Assembly: GCF_001571365.1 (NCBI RefSeq)
Contig: NZ_BCTQ01000021.1
Location: 1-64,000 of the forward strand
Origin: Achromobacter denitrificans NBRC 15125
GTDB taxonomy: Bacteria; Pseudomonadota; Gammaproteobacteria; Burkholderiales; Burkholderiaceae_B
Length of the DNA: 64,000 bases
Direction: 5' to 3'
Made by a program: the position numbers and the translations under genes. Each line of letters begins with the position of its first letter. The stretch's first letter is position 1. A model generated the notes under the pieces. The model ran no database searches, was not told where the DNA came from, and saw nothing but the letters and a program-made list of their open reading frames with translations. This document shows, in pieces, positions 16,508 to 25,547 of the stretch.

Positions 16508-18103
16508 CTATTCTCCGACGCTGGCCGGCTCCGCCTTGGGACGGACCAATTGAACCGGGGGCACGCGCCGCACGCACCAGAGGGCGAACACGGCGACGGC
16601 CAGGGCGATGAGCTGCCCTTCATGGATGGCGCCGACGAGCGCGACGCGCGCGATCTCGATCAGCGAGGTCCCATCCTGGCCCTGGTGCGCCAATTGTGCC
16701 AGGAACTGCGTCTGGGCCTCGGGATTGACCAGCATCTGGGGATCGTTCAGCTCCGGCAGCCAGCGCGCGGAAGCGCCGCGCAGCGTGGATTCGACGCCGC
16801 TGAAGTAGCTGTGGCTGACCATGGTGCCCACGATGGCCGTGCCCAGCATGCCGCCGATCATGCGCAGGGATTGCAGCAGCGCGGTGGCGATGCCGAGGTG
16901 GCTGCGGCCCGCGGTCTGCTGCGCGAAGACCGTGAGGTTGGGCATGATGAAGCCCATGCCCAGGCCGGCCATCAGCATGTAGGCGGCGATCACGCCGTGC
17001 GAGGTGTCGCTGTGGGTGGTGACGATGCCCAGGCACGACAGCGCCATCAGGATGAAGCCCGCGTACAGCATGCGGTTGGGATGGCGGATCCGGGTGATGA
17101 TGCGGCCGTTCACGATGCTGCCCACCGTGATGAAGACGACCATCGGCGTGATCAGCATGCCCGCGTCCTGCGGCGACAGGCCGAAGCCGCCCTGCAGCAG
17201 CAGCGGCGCATAGAACAGCAGCGAATACATGGTCACGCCCACCAGCAGGGCCAGCGTGAACAGCATGGCCAGGCCGCGGTTGCGGAACATGTCCAGCGGG
17301 AGCAGCGGATGCGGACAGCGCCGTTCCCACCAGTAGAGCAGGACGAAGGCCGCGACGCTGGCGGCGCCGAGCAGCACGATGGCGGTGCTGATCCCTTCCT
17401 TGGGCAGCAGTTCGACCAGCAGCTGGAGCGTTCCCAGGGCCAGCGCGATGAGCAGCGCGCCCTGCCAGTCGAGCCGCACGGGGCCGGCCGTGTTGTTGCG
17501 CAGGTGCGGCAGGTAGCGGGCCACGAACCACAGGCCCAGCACGCCGATGGGCAGGTTCACGTAGAAGACGGAGCGCCAGCCGTAGTGTTCCGTCAGCGCG
17601 CCGCCCAGCGTGGGGCCCACCGCGTTGGCGATGCCGAAGGCGGAGCTGAGCATGACCTGCCAGCGCAAGCGCACGTGCGGGTCGGGAAAAAGATCGGGAA
17701 TGGACGCGAAGGCGGTGCCCACCAGCATGCCGCCGCCGATGCCCTGCAGCGCCCGCGCCAGCACCAGGGCGAGCATGCTGTCGGCCGCGCCGCACAGCGC
17801 CGAGGCCAGGGTGAACAGCACGATGGCCGCCACGACGAAGGGCTTGCGCCCGTAGTAATCGCCCAGCCGGCCGAAGATGGGCACGGTGATGACGGACGTC
17901 AGCAGGTAAGACGTCGCTACCCATGCATACAGTTCGAATCCCTTGAGTTCGGCCACAATGGTCGGCAACGCCGTGCCCACCACGGTCTGGTCGATGGCGA
18001 CCATCATCATGACGAAGCACATGCCGAGCATGGCGAGCAGGGTTTGCCGGAAGGGAAGCACCTGGCCGGGTGAGTGCGGGGTGCCGGAAGCGGGGGCGGA
18101 CAT
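16508..18103 (-). CDS. DHA2-family (EmrB/QacA) MFS multidrug transporter
   Basis: A 531-residue proton-driven efflux pump with about 14 predicted TM helices. Motif A is GRLGDYYGRKPF near residue 70, and the DHA2 hallmark MMMVAIDQTVVGTALP is in TM1. The start at 18103 is preferred over an ATG at 18133 because the latter lies inside the operator palindrome. It is the first gene of an operon with marR and an unknown protein. No EmrA-type membrane-fusion partner is nearby, so it probably exports to the periplasm on its own. Confidence 0.9.
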   Translation of the reverse strand: MSAPASGTPHSPGQVLPFRQTLLAMLGMCFVMMMVAIDQTVVGTALPTIVAELKGFELYAWVATSYLLTSVITVPIFGRLGDYYGRKPFVVAAIVLFTLASALCGAADSMLALVLARALQGIGGGMLVGTAFASIPDLFPDPHVRLRWQVMLSSAFGIANAVGPTLGGALTEHYGWRSVFYVNLPIGVLGLWFVARYLPHLRNNTAGPVRLDWQGALLIALALGTLQLLVELLPKEGISTAIVLLGAASVAAFVLLYWWERRCPHPLLPLDMFRNRGLAMLFTLALLVGVTMYSLLFYAPLLLQGGFGLSPQDAGMLITPMVVFITVGSIVNGRIITRIRHPNRMLYAGFILMALSCLGIVTTHSDTSHGVIAAYMLMAGLGMGFIMPNLTVFAQQTAGRSHLGIATALLQSLRMIGGMLGTAIVGTMVSHSYFSGVESTLRGASARWLPELNDPQMLVNPEAQTQFLAQLAHQGQDGTSLIEIARVALVGAIHEGQLIALAVAVFALWCVRRVPPVQLVRPKAEPASVGE

Positions 18104-18116
18104 TGTTGGATGGATC

Positions 18117-18138
18117 AATGATTGATGTATCAATCATT
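18117..18138 (-). promoter_or_regulatory. Palindromic MarR-type operator
   Basis: Half-sites AATGATTGAT (18117-18126) and ATCAATCATT (18129-18138) are exact reverse complements separated by GT. The site ends 13 bp before the MFS start codon, where a bound dimer would block transcription or initiation. The 306-bp stretch from 18104 to 18409 has no gene. Apart from this operator I see nothing definite in it; it must hold the divergent promoters of the MFS operon and the asmA-like gene. Confidence 0.75.
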
Positions 18139-18409
18139 CTAGCCCTACAATCCGCCAGACAGAAAATCGTCAGCTTCCGCGCCGAATTCCAAGGGGCGGA
18201 CGCCGGCGGTTTGGCGGGCCGCGTCGCGAACGCGGCCCGATTTGTTACGATAGCGGTATCTGTGCGCCGGCCCGGCCGGCGTCTTCACCTCTCAAAAGGG
18301 CCAGCGGCGCCTGCCCGGTGGTCTTTTCCACCGGTAAAGCACCATCCTCGCGCTCCGGCGCGGTGGGCGGCATTCGAGGATTTCCAGTCGAGGTACCGAC
18401 GGGGCAGCA

Positions 18410-20911
18410 ATGAAAACGTGGTTCAAGCGCATTTTGATAGGCCTGGTGGTGTTGGTTGTCGTGGCCGTCGTTGGCCTGGCCATCTTCTTGCTGACATTCG
18501 ACCCCAATGCGTACAAGTACAAGCTGGAAGAGCTTGTCCAGCAACGCTACCAGCGCACGCTGACGATCGACGGCGAGATCGAGCTGTCGCTGTTCCCGCG
18601 CATCGGCTTGTCGGTGCAGGGCGTGTCGCTGTCCGAGCCCGATAGCGCCGAGACCTTCGCCTCCATCGAAAGCACCCGCCTGGCGGTTGCCGTGTGGCCC
18701 TTGCTGTCGAACAGCTTCGTGGTGGACCACGTGGCCATCAGCGGCCTGAAGGCGCGCGTGATCCGCGACAAGCAAGGCCACTTCAATTTCAGCAACCTCG
18801 TGGGCGGCGCCACGCCTGTCACCGAGGCGCCGGCCAATCCGGCGGAAGCGCTGGTGGGCGCGGCCCAGAGCGCGGCGCAGGCCATCACCAACGGCAGCCT
18901 GCCGCAGCCCCGCAACAACATGCAGATCGACATCGCCGGCCTGGACCTGAAGGACGGCGAAGTGCAACTGCAGGACGCCATCAGCGGCATGGCGGTGGCG
19001 GTCACCAAGATCAACGCCAACACCGGGCGCGTCACGTTCAACCAGCCGTTCGACGTGCGGCTCACCGCGCGCGTCGAAGGCGGCAACCCGCGCGTGGACG
19101 CCAACCTGACCGGCCAGGCGCTCTTGACGCTGGACCCGTCCGCCAAGCGCTATGCGGCGCAAAAGCTCGACCTGCGCATGGACGGCAAGCTGCCCGGCGC
19201 GGAAGCCAAGAGCCTGGCGATGCGCGGCAACCTCGCGTTCAACGGCCAGAAGTCGGCGCTGGACGTGGCCGGCCTGGAAGTCGTGTTCCAGGGCGACGTC
19301 ACCGATCCCGCCGCGCGCGCCACCAATGTGGACGCCAGCGTGGCCATGCCCAAGCTGTCGATCGATCCGCACAAGAGCCAGTTGCAGATCGAGAAGCTCG
19401 CCATCCGCGCCAAGGGCGGCGTGGCCGACGGCCCGTTCGAATTCGCCGTGGACGCGCCGGCGCTCAATATTTCCCCCGCCTCCGCCACCGGCGAAGCGTT
19501 GACCGGCCGCGTGCGCATCAGCGGCCTGGACGCCAGCTTCGGCCTGAACGGCATCAGCGGCAACGCCGGCGAGCTCGACATCAAGGAAGCCAAGCTGGAC
19601 AGCACGTCGAAAAAGGGCGAGCGCGTGGTCAAGCTGAACTTCGCCTCGCCGCTGTCGCTCAACCTCCTGCAGCGCAGCGGCGGCCTGTCCGCCTTGCGCG
19701 GCGACGTGAACATCACCGATCCGGGCTTGCCCAAGGGCAGCCTGCAGATCCCCGTGATCGGCAGCGTGACCGCCGATCTGTTGAAGGATCAGGCAACCAG
19801 CAAGATCAACGCCGTGCTGGAAGGCGGCAAGTTCGACCTGAGCGCCGACATCACCAAGCTGAGCGATTCGCCCCGCGTGAATTTCGCGCTGGTCGTGGAT
19901 ACGCTGGACCTGGACAAGCTGGTGCCGCCCGTGGCGGCGCCCGCGCCCAAGCCGCCCGCCGAGGGCAAGAAGGACGAAAGCAAGCCGGCGCAGCCCGCGC
20001 CGGCGCCCGCGGCCCCCGCCGACGATTCGATCGACCTCTCCGCCCTGGTCGGCCCCAGCGTCAACGGTACGCTGAAGGTCGGCAAGCTGGTGGTGCGCGG
20101 CCTGAAGGCCGACGACGTCGGCGCGTCGGTGAAGCTGGACAAGGGCAAGCTGGAAATCACCAGCCTGACGGCCGGGCTCTACGGCGGCAAGCTGGCGGGC
20201 GCCCTGACGGTCGACGCCGCGCAGGGCAATCAGCTGGCCACCAAGATGTCGCTGGCGGGTATCGCGATCGAACCGTTCCTGATGGACCTGGCGAACCGGA
20301 ACGTGCTGAGCGGCACCGGCAGCCTGGCGCTGGACCTGAAGACGGCGGGCGCGAACGCCTACGCCATGAAGAGCGGCCTGGGCGGCACCATGCAGCTGCG
20401 CCTGCGCGACGGCGCGGTCAAGGGCATCAACCTCACGCAGACGCTGCGGGACCTGAAGGCCGCGTTCAAGCCCGAGTCGCAGGACGAGACCGTGCCGGCC
20501 GATACCAGCAAGCAGACGGCCTTCTCCGAAATGGACGCGGACCTGGCGTTCACCAAGGGCGTGGCCGCCGTGAAGCGCCTGAACGTCGTGTCGCCGCTGT
20601 TGCGCGTGACGCAGGGCGATCCGGCCACGATCGACTTCGTCAAGAGCGAGCTGGATCTCGTGGCGCGGGCGCGCGTGGTCAACCCCGCCGCCGATCCCGA
20701 AGGCCAGGAACTGATCGACCTGAAGGATGTGACCATCCCCGTGCACGTGAAGGGGCCGTTCGAGAAACCGACCTACACGCTGCTCTGGAAGGACGCCGTC
20801 GGCGCCATCCTGAAGCGCAGCCTGGAGAACAAGCTGCGCGAAGCCGTCACCGGCAAGGGCAAGAACGGCGCGGCGGTCGACAAGGCATTGAAGGGCTTGC
20901 TGGGCAAATGA
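18410..20911 (+). CDS. AsmA-family inner-membrane protein
   Basis: An 833-residue AsmA/TamB-like bridge protein. One N-terminal TM helix (about residues 8-30) is followed by the AsmA signature FDPNAYKYKLEELV and a long beta-repeat periplasmic domain. A Pro/Ala/Lys linker lies near residues 505-540 (APAPKPPAEGKKDESKPAQ). The C-terminal AsmA_2 domain contains the typical L-x-G-x-G-x-L-A-L-D pattern. Such proteins are thought to move phospholipid to the outer membrane. The stop overlaps the start of the next gene (ATGA). Confidence 0.9.
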   Translation: MKTWFKRILIGLVVLVVVAVVGLAIFLLTFDPNAYKYKLEELVQQRYQRTLTIDGEIELSLFPRIGLSVQGVSLSEPDSAETFASIESTRLAVAVWPLLSNSFVVDHVAISGLKARVIRDKQGHFNFSNLVGGATPVTEAPANPAEALVGAAQSAAQAITNGSLPQPRNNMQIDIAGLDLKDGEVQLQDAISGMAVAVTKINANTGRVTFNQPFDVRLTARVEGGNPRVDANLTGQALLTLDPSAKRYAAQKLDLRMDGKLPGAEAKSLAMRGNLAFNGQKSALDVAGLEVVFQGDVTDPAARATNVDASVAMPKLSIDPHKSQLQIEKLAIRAKGGVADGPFEFAVDAPALNISPASATGEALTGRVRISGLDASFGLNGISGNAGELDIKEAKLDSTSKKGERVVKLNFASPLSLNLLQRSGGLSALRGDVNITDPGLPKGSLQIPVIGSVTADLLKDQATSKINAVLEGGKFDLSADITKLSDSPRVNFALVVDTLDLDKLVPPVAAPAPKPPAEGKKDESKPAQPAPAPAAPADDSIDLSALVGPSVNGTLKVGKLVVRGLKADDVGASVKLDKGKLEITSLTAGLYGGKLAGALTVDAAQGNQLATKMSLAGIAIEPFLMDLANRNVLSGTGSLALDLKTAGANAYAMKSGLGGTMQLRLRDGAVKGINLTQTLRDLKAAFKPESQDETVPADTSKQTAFSEMDADLAFTKGVAAVKRLNVVSPLLRVTQGDPATIDFVKSELDLVARARVVNPAADPEGQELIDLKDVTIPVHVKGPFEKPTYTLLWKDAVGAILKRSLENKLREAVTGKGKNGAAVDKALKGLLGK

Positions 20912-21291
20912 GCGCACACTTCCAACCCATCGCCGAATGCGGCGCCACGGCGCAGGCCGAGGCCGCCGGCTACCACCGCCAGTGGCTGATCGCCAACGAT
21001 TCCGGGCAATGGCTCAATCGCGAGCTGTGCCCCCGGCTGGCCGAGGTGTCGGTCGAGCTGCGGCTGGGCTACCTGGTGCTGAAGGCGCCGGGCATGCTGC
21101 GCATGGATATTCCGCTGGACGTCATCGAGGATGACGACAGCGTGCGCTACAGCATGAAGGTGGGCGAACAGGCCATCGACGTGATCGACGAAGGGGAACT
21201 GGCCGCGGCCTGGATCTCCAATTTCGTGCAGGTGCCTTGCCGCATCATGAAGGTGCACCCCGACACGCCCGTGGCCGCCTGGCCCGCCTGA
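20908..21291 (+). CDS. Stand-alone MOSC N-terminal beta-barrel protein
   Basis: A 127-residue protein that resembles only the N-terminal beta-barrel domain of MOSC proteins. Visible features are the YHRQWLIANDSGQWLNREL region, then ELCPRLAEV, LVLKAPGML, and a C-terminal WISNFVQVPCRIMKV. The Cys-bearing MOSC domain that binds sulfur carriers or molybdenum cofactor is absent. It starts at an ATG overlapping the asmA-like stop (ATGA). The function is unknown; it may have lost its partner domain or act as a binding module. Confidence 0.7.
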   Translation: MSAHFQPIAECGATAQAEAAGYHRQWLIANDSGQWLNRELCPRLAEVSVELRLGYLVLKAPGMLRMDIPLDVIEDDDSVRYSMKVGEQAIDVIDEGELAAAWISNFVQVPCRIMKVHPDTPVAAWPA

Positions 21292-21337
21292 GGGGCCGCG
21301 CGCGGCTCCGCGCAAGCGGGGCAACCCCTCTTCGGCG

Positions 21338-22839
<1,502 letters not shown>

Positions 22840-22880
22840 CTATTGTACCGCCGCCGCCCTTTCGGCCGGGGCAGCGGAGA

Positions 22881-22901
22881 AAGGGCGCGGAGCGCGCCCT
22901 T
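22881..22901 (-). terminator. Hairpin between coaD and ferredoxin gene
   Basis: AAGGGCGCG (22881-22889) and CGCGCCCTT (22893-22901) form a perfect 9-bp stem with a 3-nt loop. On the minus strand it is followed by a short CTTTCTCC, a poor T-tract. It may attenuate transcription from coaD into the ferredoxin/benE pair. Confidence 0.45.
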
Positions 22902-22925
22902 CGGGGAGGGAGCGGCGCCGGCCGC

Positions 22926-23429
22926 TCAGCCCGGCCAGGACTGCTCGCGGCGCTCCTTGGCCTTTTCCTGCAACCAGCGCTCGACCGACGGGAACACGAA
23001 CTTGCTCACGTCGCCGCCCAGCTGGGCGATCTCGCGCACGATGGTGCCCGAGATGAACTGGTATTGGTCCGAGGGCGTCATGAACAGGGTTTCGACGTCG
23101 GGCAGCAGGTGGCGGTTCATGCCGGCCATCTGGAACTCGTATTCGAAGTCGGACACGGCGCGCAGGCCGCGAACGATGACGCGGCCGCCCTGGTCGCGCA
23201 CGAAGTCCTTGAGCAGGCCGCCGAAGCTTTGCACTTCCACGTTGGGATAGTGGCCCAGCACTTCGCGCGCGATCTCAACGCGCTCGTCGATGCTGAAGAA
23301 AGGCTTCTTGTTGCGGCTAATGGCGATCCCTACCACGACTTTGTCGAAAAGCGTGGCCGCACGGCGGACCAAGTCCTCGTGGCCTCGGGTCAGCGGGTCG
23401 AAAGTGCCGGGATATACAGCGGTGATCAT
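22926..23429 (-). CDS. coaD: Phosphopantetheine adenylyltransferase
   Basis: A 167-residue nucleotidyltransferase that makes dephospho-CoA from 4'-phosphopantetheine and ATP. The start [17 protein letters not shown] carries the (T/H)xGH site, and [10 protein letters not shown] is the C-terminal signature near residue 125. The start has GGAG at good spacing. It lies 58 nt downstream of rsmD on the same strand, a standard pairing. Confidence 0.97.
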   Translation of the reverse strand: MITAVYPGTFDPLTRGHEDLVRRAATLFDKVVVGIAISRNKKPFFSIDERVEIAREVLGHYPNVEVQSFGGLLKDFVRDQGGRVIVRGLRAVSDFEYEFQMAGMNRHLLPDVETLFMTPSDQYQFISGTIVREIAQLGGDVSKFVFPSVERWLQEKAKERREQSWPG

Positions 23430-23487
23430 GCGAGCTCCGTACCGTTATTAGTGGTGTACACCATCCTCCGAAGCTCGGATTATTGAT

Positions 23488-24054
23488 CTATTTGCGCAAT
23501 GCAGCAAATTCCAGGAGATGGTAGTGGACCGCGCCTGCCTTGTCCTGTCGCAAAATCGTGAATCCTTCGGGGGCTTCGATAGAGGTTTCGGCTTCGACGT
23601 AGACCAATCCGCGCTCGGTCAGGATGCCCGGGAGCAGCGGCCACAGTCGCGGCAGCCAGCCCTGGCCGAAGGGCGGATCCAGCAGGATCAGGTCGAACCG
23701 GGACGCATCCATGCGTTCGGCCACCTGCATGGCATCGCCCACATGGATGCGTATCATGTCGGCTTTGAGTTTATCGCGCAGTGTCCGTAGCGCGGACGCC
23801 GCGGCCCTGTCCCGCTCGACCATCTGCACGTGCGCCACGCCGCGCGAGGCCGCTTCGAACCCCAGGGCGCCGCTGCCGGCGAACAGGTCGAGCACTGTCT
23901 TGTCGGCGAATTCGCCGCCCCACAGGTGGGTCAGCCAGTTGAACAGCGTTTCGCGGACCCGGTCGGGCGTGGGCCGCAAGGTGTCCACGTCGGGCACGAC
24001 GATGGGGGTGCGCCTGTATTGGCCCCCGACGATACGAATATACTTGTTACCCAT
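23488..24054 (-). CDS. rsmD: 16S rRNA (guanine(966)-N(2))-methyltransferase
   Basis: A 188-residue SAM-dependent methyltransferase for G966 of 16S rRNA. Motif I is LDLFAGSGALGFEAASRG and the catalytic motif is DPPF. RNA-contacting RPTPDRVRETLFNWL is present. The start is the ATG at 24054, whose bases overlap the ATG of the divergent ftsY gene within one CATG. An in-frame upstream extension would be antisense to the ftsY Pro/Ala-rich segment and is not credible as protein. Confidence 0.93.
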   Translation of the reverse strand: MGNKYIRIVGGQYRRTPIVVPDVDTLRPTPDRVRETLFNWLTHLWGGEFADKTVLDLFAGSGALGFEAASRGVAHVQMVERDRAAASALRTLRDKLKADMIRIHVGDAMQVAERMDASRFDLILLDPPFGQGWLPRLWPLLPGILTERGLVYVEAETSIEAPEGFTILRQDKAGAVHYHLLEFAALRK

Positions 24055-25462
24055 GTTCAGCCGCTTCTTCAAGAAAAAATCCCCTCCGCCCGCCGCGCCG
24101 GCCCAGCCCGCGCCGCCGCCGGAGGCCGTAGACGCCGTCCCCGCGCCGGCGGAGCCCGCCGCCGCGCCGGCCATCCCGGCGCCGGCGCCCCAACCCAAGC
24201 CTGAGGCGCCGGTTCCGGCCCCGGCTCAAGTTCCGGCCCAAGTCCAGGCGCCAGCCCAGGCCCCGGTTCCGGCTCAAGCCCAGGTTCAGGCTCCTGCCCA
24301 AGTTCAGGCCCCGGCCCCGGTTCAAGCTCCGGCCGCGTTCCAGGCACCGGCCCAGGTTCAAGCCCCGGCCCAGCCCCCGGCACCCATTCCGGTTGCGCCG
24401 GCAGTCGCGCCGCCCGCAGCTGCGCCCGCCCCCGCCGCGGAGGCGGTTCGCGAGCCCGTCGTTCCGCCCGCCGCGCCGCCGGCGCCTGCCGCGATTCCCG
24501 CGGCCGTGGCGCCCGAGCCCGTTCCCGCGCCCGTCGCCGAGGCGCCCAAGAAGGCGTCCTGGCTGTCGAGGCTGAAGCAGGGCCTGTCGCGCACCGGCCA
24601 AAGCATTGGCGGCATTTTCGTCGGCGTCAAGGTCGACGAGAACCTGTTCGAGGAACTCGAATCGGCGCTCATTATGGCCGATGCGGGCCTGGAGGCCACC
24701 GAGAAGCTGCTGACCGCGCTGCGCGCCCGGGTCAAGAAGGAGCGCATCGAAGACCCGGCCAAGGTGAAGACCGCCCTGCGCCAACTGCTCGCCGACCACC
24801 TGCGTCCGCTGGAGCGCGATTTCGACCTCAAGCGCGCGCAGCCGCTGGTCGTCATGATCGCGGGCGTCAACGGGGCGGGCAAGACCACCTCCATCGGCAA
24901 GCTGGCGCACACGTTCCAGCGCCAGGGGGCCAGCGTGCTGCTGGCGGCGGGCGACACTTTCCGGGCGGCCGCCCGCGAGCAGCTCGTCGAATGGGGCAGC
25001 CGCAACAACGTTACGGTGATTTCCCAGGACGGCGGCGATCCGGCGGCGGTGGCGTTCGACGCCGTCAACGCGGGGCGCGCGCGCGGCATGGGCGTGGTGA
25101 TGGTAGATACCGCCGGCCGCCTGCCGACGCAGCTGCACCTGATGGAAGAACTCAAGAAGATCCGCCGCGTGATCGGCAAGGCGGATGCCGCGGCGCCTCA
25201 CGAGGTGCTGCTGGTGGTCGACGGCAATACCGGGCAGAACGCCCTGGCGCAGATCCGCGCCTTCGATGCGGCCATCAATCTGACGGGCCTGGTCGTGACC
25301 AAGCTGGACGGCACCGCCAAGGGCGGAACGCTGGCGGCGGTGGCCGCGGGCAGCCAGGGCGTGCGCCCGATCCCGGTGTACTGGATCGGCGTGGGCGAAA
25401 GCCTGGAAGACCTGCAGCCCTTCGTGGCCGACGAGTTCGCAGGGGCCTTGCTGTCGGATTGA
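24053..25462 (+). CDS. ftsY: Signal recognition particle receptor FtsY
   Basis: A 469-residue SRP-GTPase that docks ribosome-nascent chain-SRP complexes at the inner membrane. It starts with the basic amphipathic MFSRFFKKK. Residues about 12-165 are a Pro/Ala-rich linker with repeated APAQVQAPAQ-like units. The NG domain follows: GVNGAGKTTS (P-loop, about residue 272), DTAGRLPTQ and TKLDGTAKGG. The frame is open upstream, but the membrane-binding start fits the ATG at 24053. The linker DNA is repetitive and may vary in length between strains. Confidence 0.94.
   Translation: MFSRFFKKKSPPPAAPAQPAPPPEAVDAVPAPAEPAAAPAIPAPAPQPKPEAPVPAPAQVPAQVQAPAQAPVPAQAQVQAPAQVQAPAPVQAPAAFQAPAQVQAPAQPPAPIPVAPAVAPPAAAPAPAAEAVREPVVPPAAPPAPAAIPAAVAPEPVPAPVAEAPKKASWLSRLKQGLSRTGQSIGGIFVGVKVDENLFEELESALIMADAGLEATEKLLTALRARVKKERIEDPAKVKTALRQLLADHLRPLERDFDLKRAQPLVVMIAGVNGAGKTTSIGKLAHTFQRQGASVLLAAGDTFRAAAREQLVEWGSRNNVTVISQDGGDPAAVAFDAVNAGRARGMGVVMVDTAGRLPTQLHLMEELKKIRRVIGKADAAAPHEVLLVVDGNTGQNALAQIRAFDAAINLTGLVVTKLDGTAKGGTLAAVAAGSQGVRPIPVYWIGVGESLEDLQPFVADEFAGALLSD
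24200..24410 (+). repeat. Imperfect tandem repeats in the ftsY linker
   Basis: Units related to CAAGTTCAGGCCCCGGCC recur with changes across this stretch and encode alternating Pro-Ala-Gln-Val peptides. Each unit is a multiple of three bases, so copy-number change would lengthen or shorten the linker without shifting the GTPase frame. Confidence 0.75.
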
Positions 25463-25505
25463 TGTTCGCGAATCCGGCGCGCTTGCGCCGGAGCAGGACA
25501 AACGC

Positions 25506-25532
25506 AAAGGGACGGCGCAAGCCGTCCCTTTT
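25506..25532. terminator. Bidirectional terminator between ftsY and the CHAD gene
   Basis: AAAGGGACGGC (25506-25516) and GCCGTCCCTTT (25521-25531) form a perfect 11-bp stem with a GCAA tetraloop. There are A and T runs on both sides, so it can serve both convergent genes. Confidence 0.93.
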
Positions 25533-25547
25533 GAGTTCAAGCCCGCT

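Noticed and set aside
16028-18073. 681-codon open frame antisense to the MFS and marR genes
   Set aside because: A mirror of real genes; His/Gln/Asp-rich shadow composition.
18245-20917. 890-codon open frame antisense to the asmA-like gene
   Set aside because: The real gene has a TM helix, AsmA motifs and a coupled neighbour; the antisense has none.
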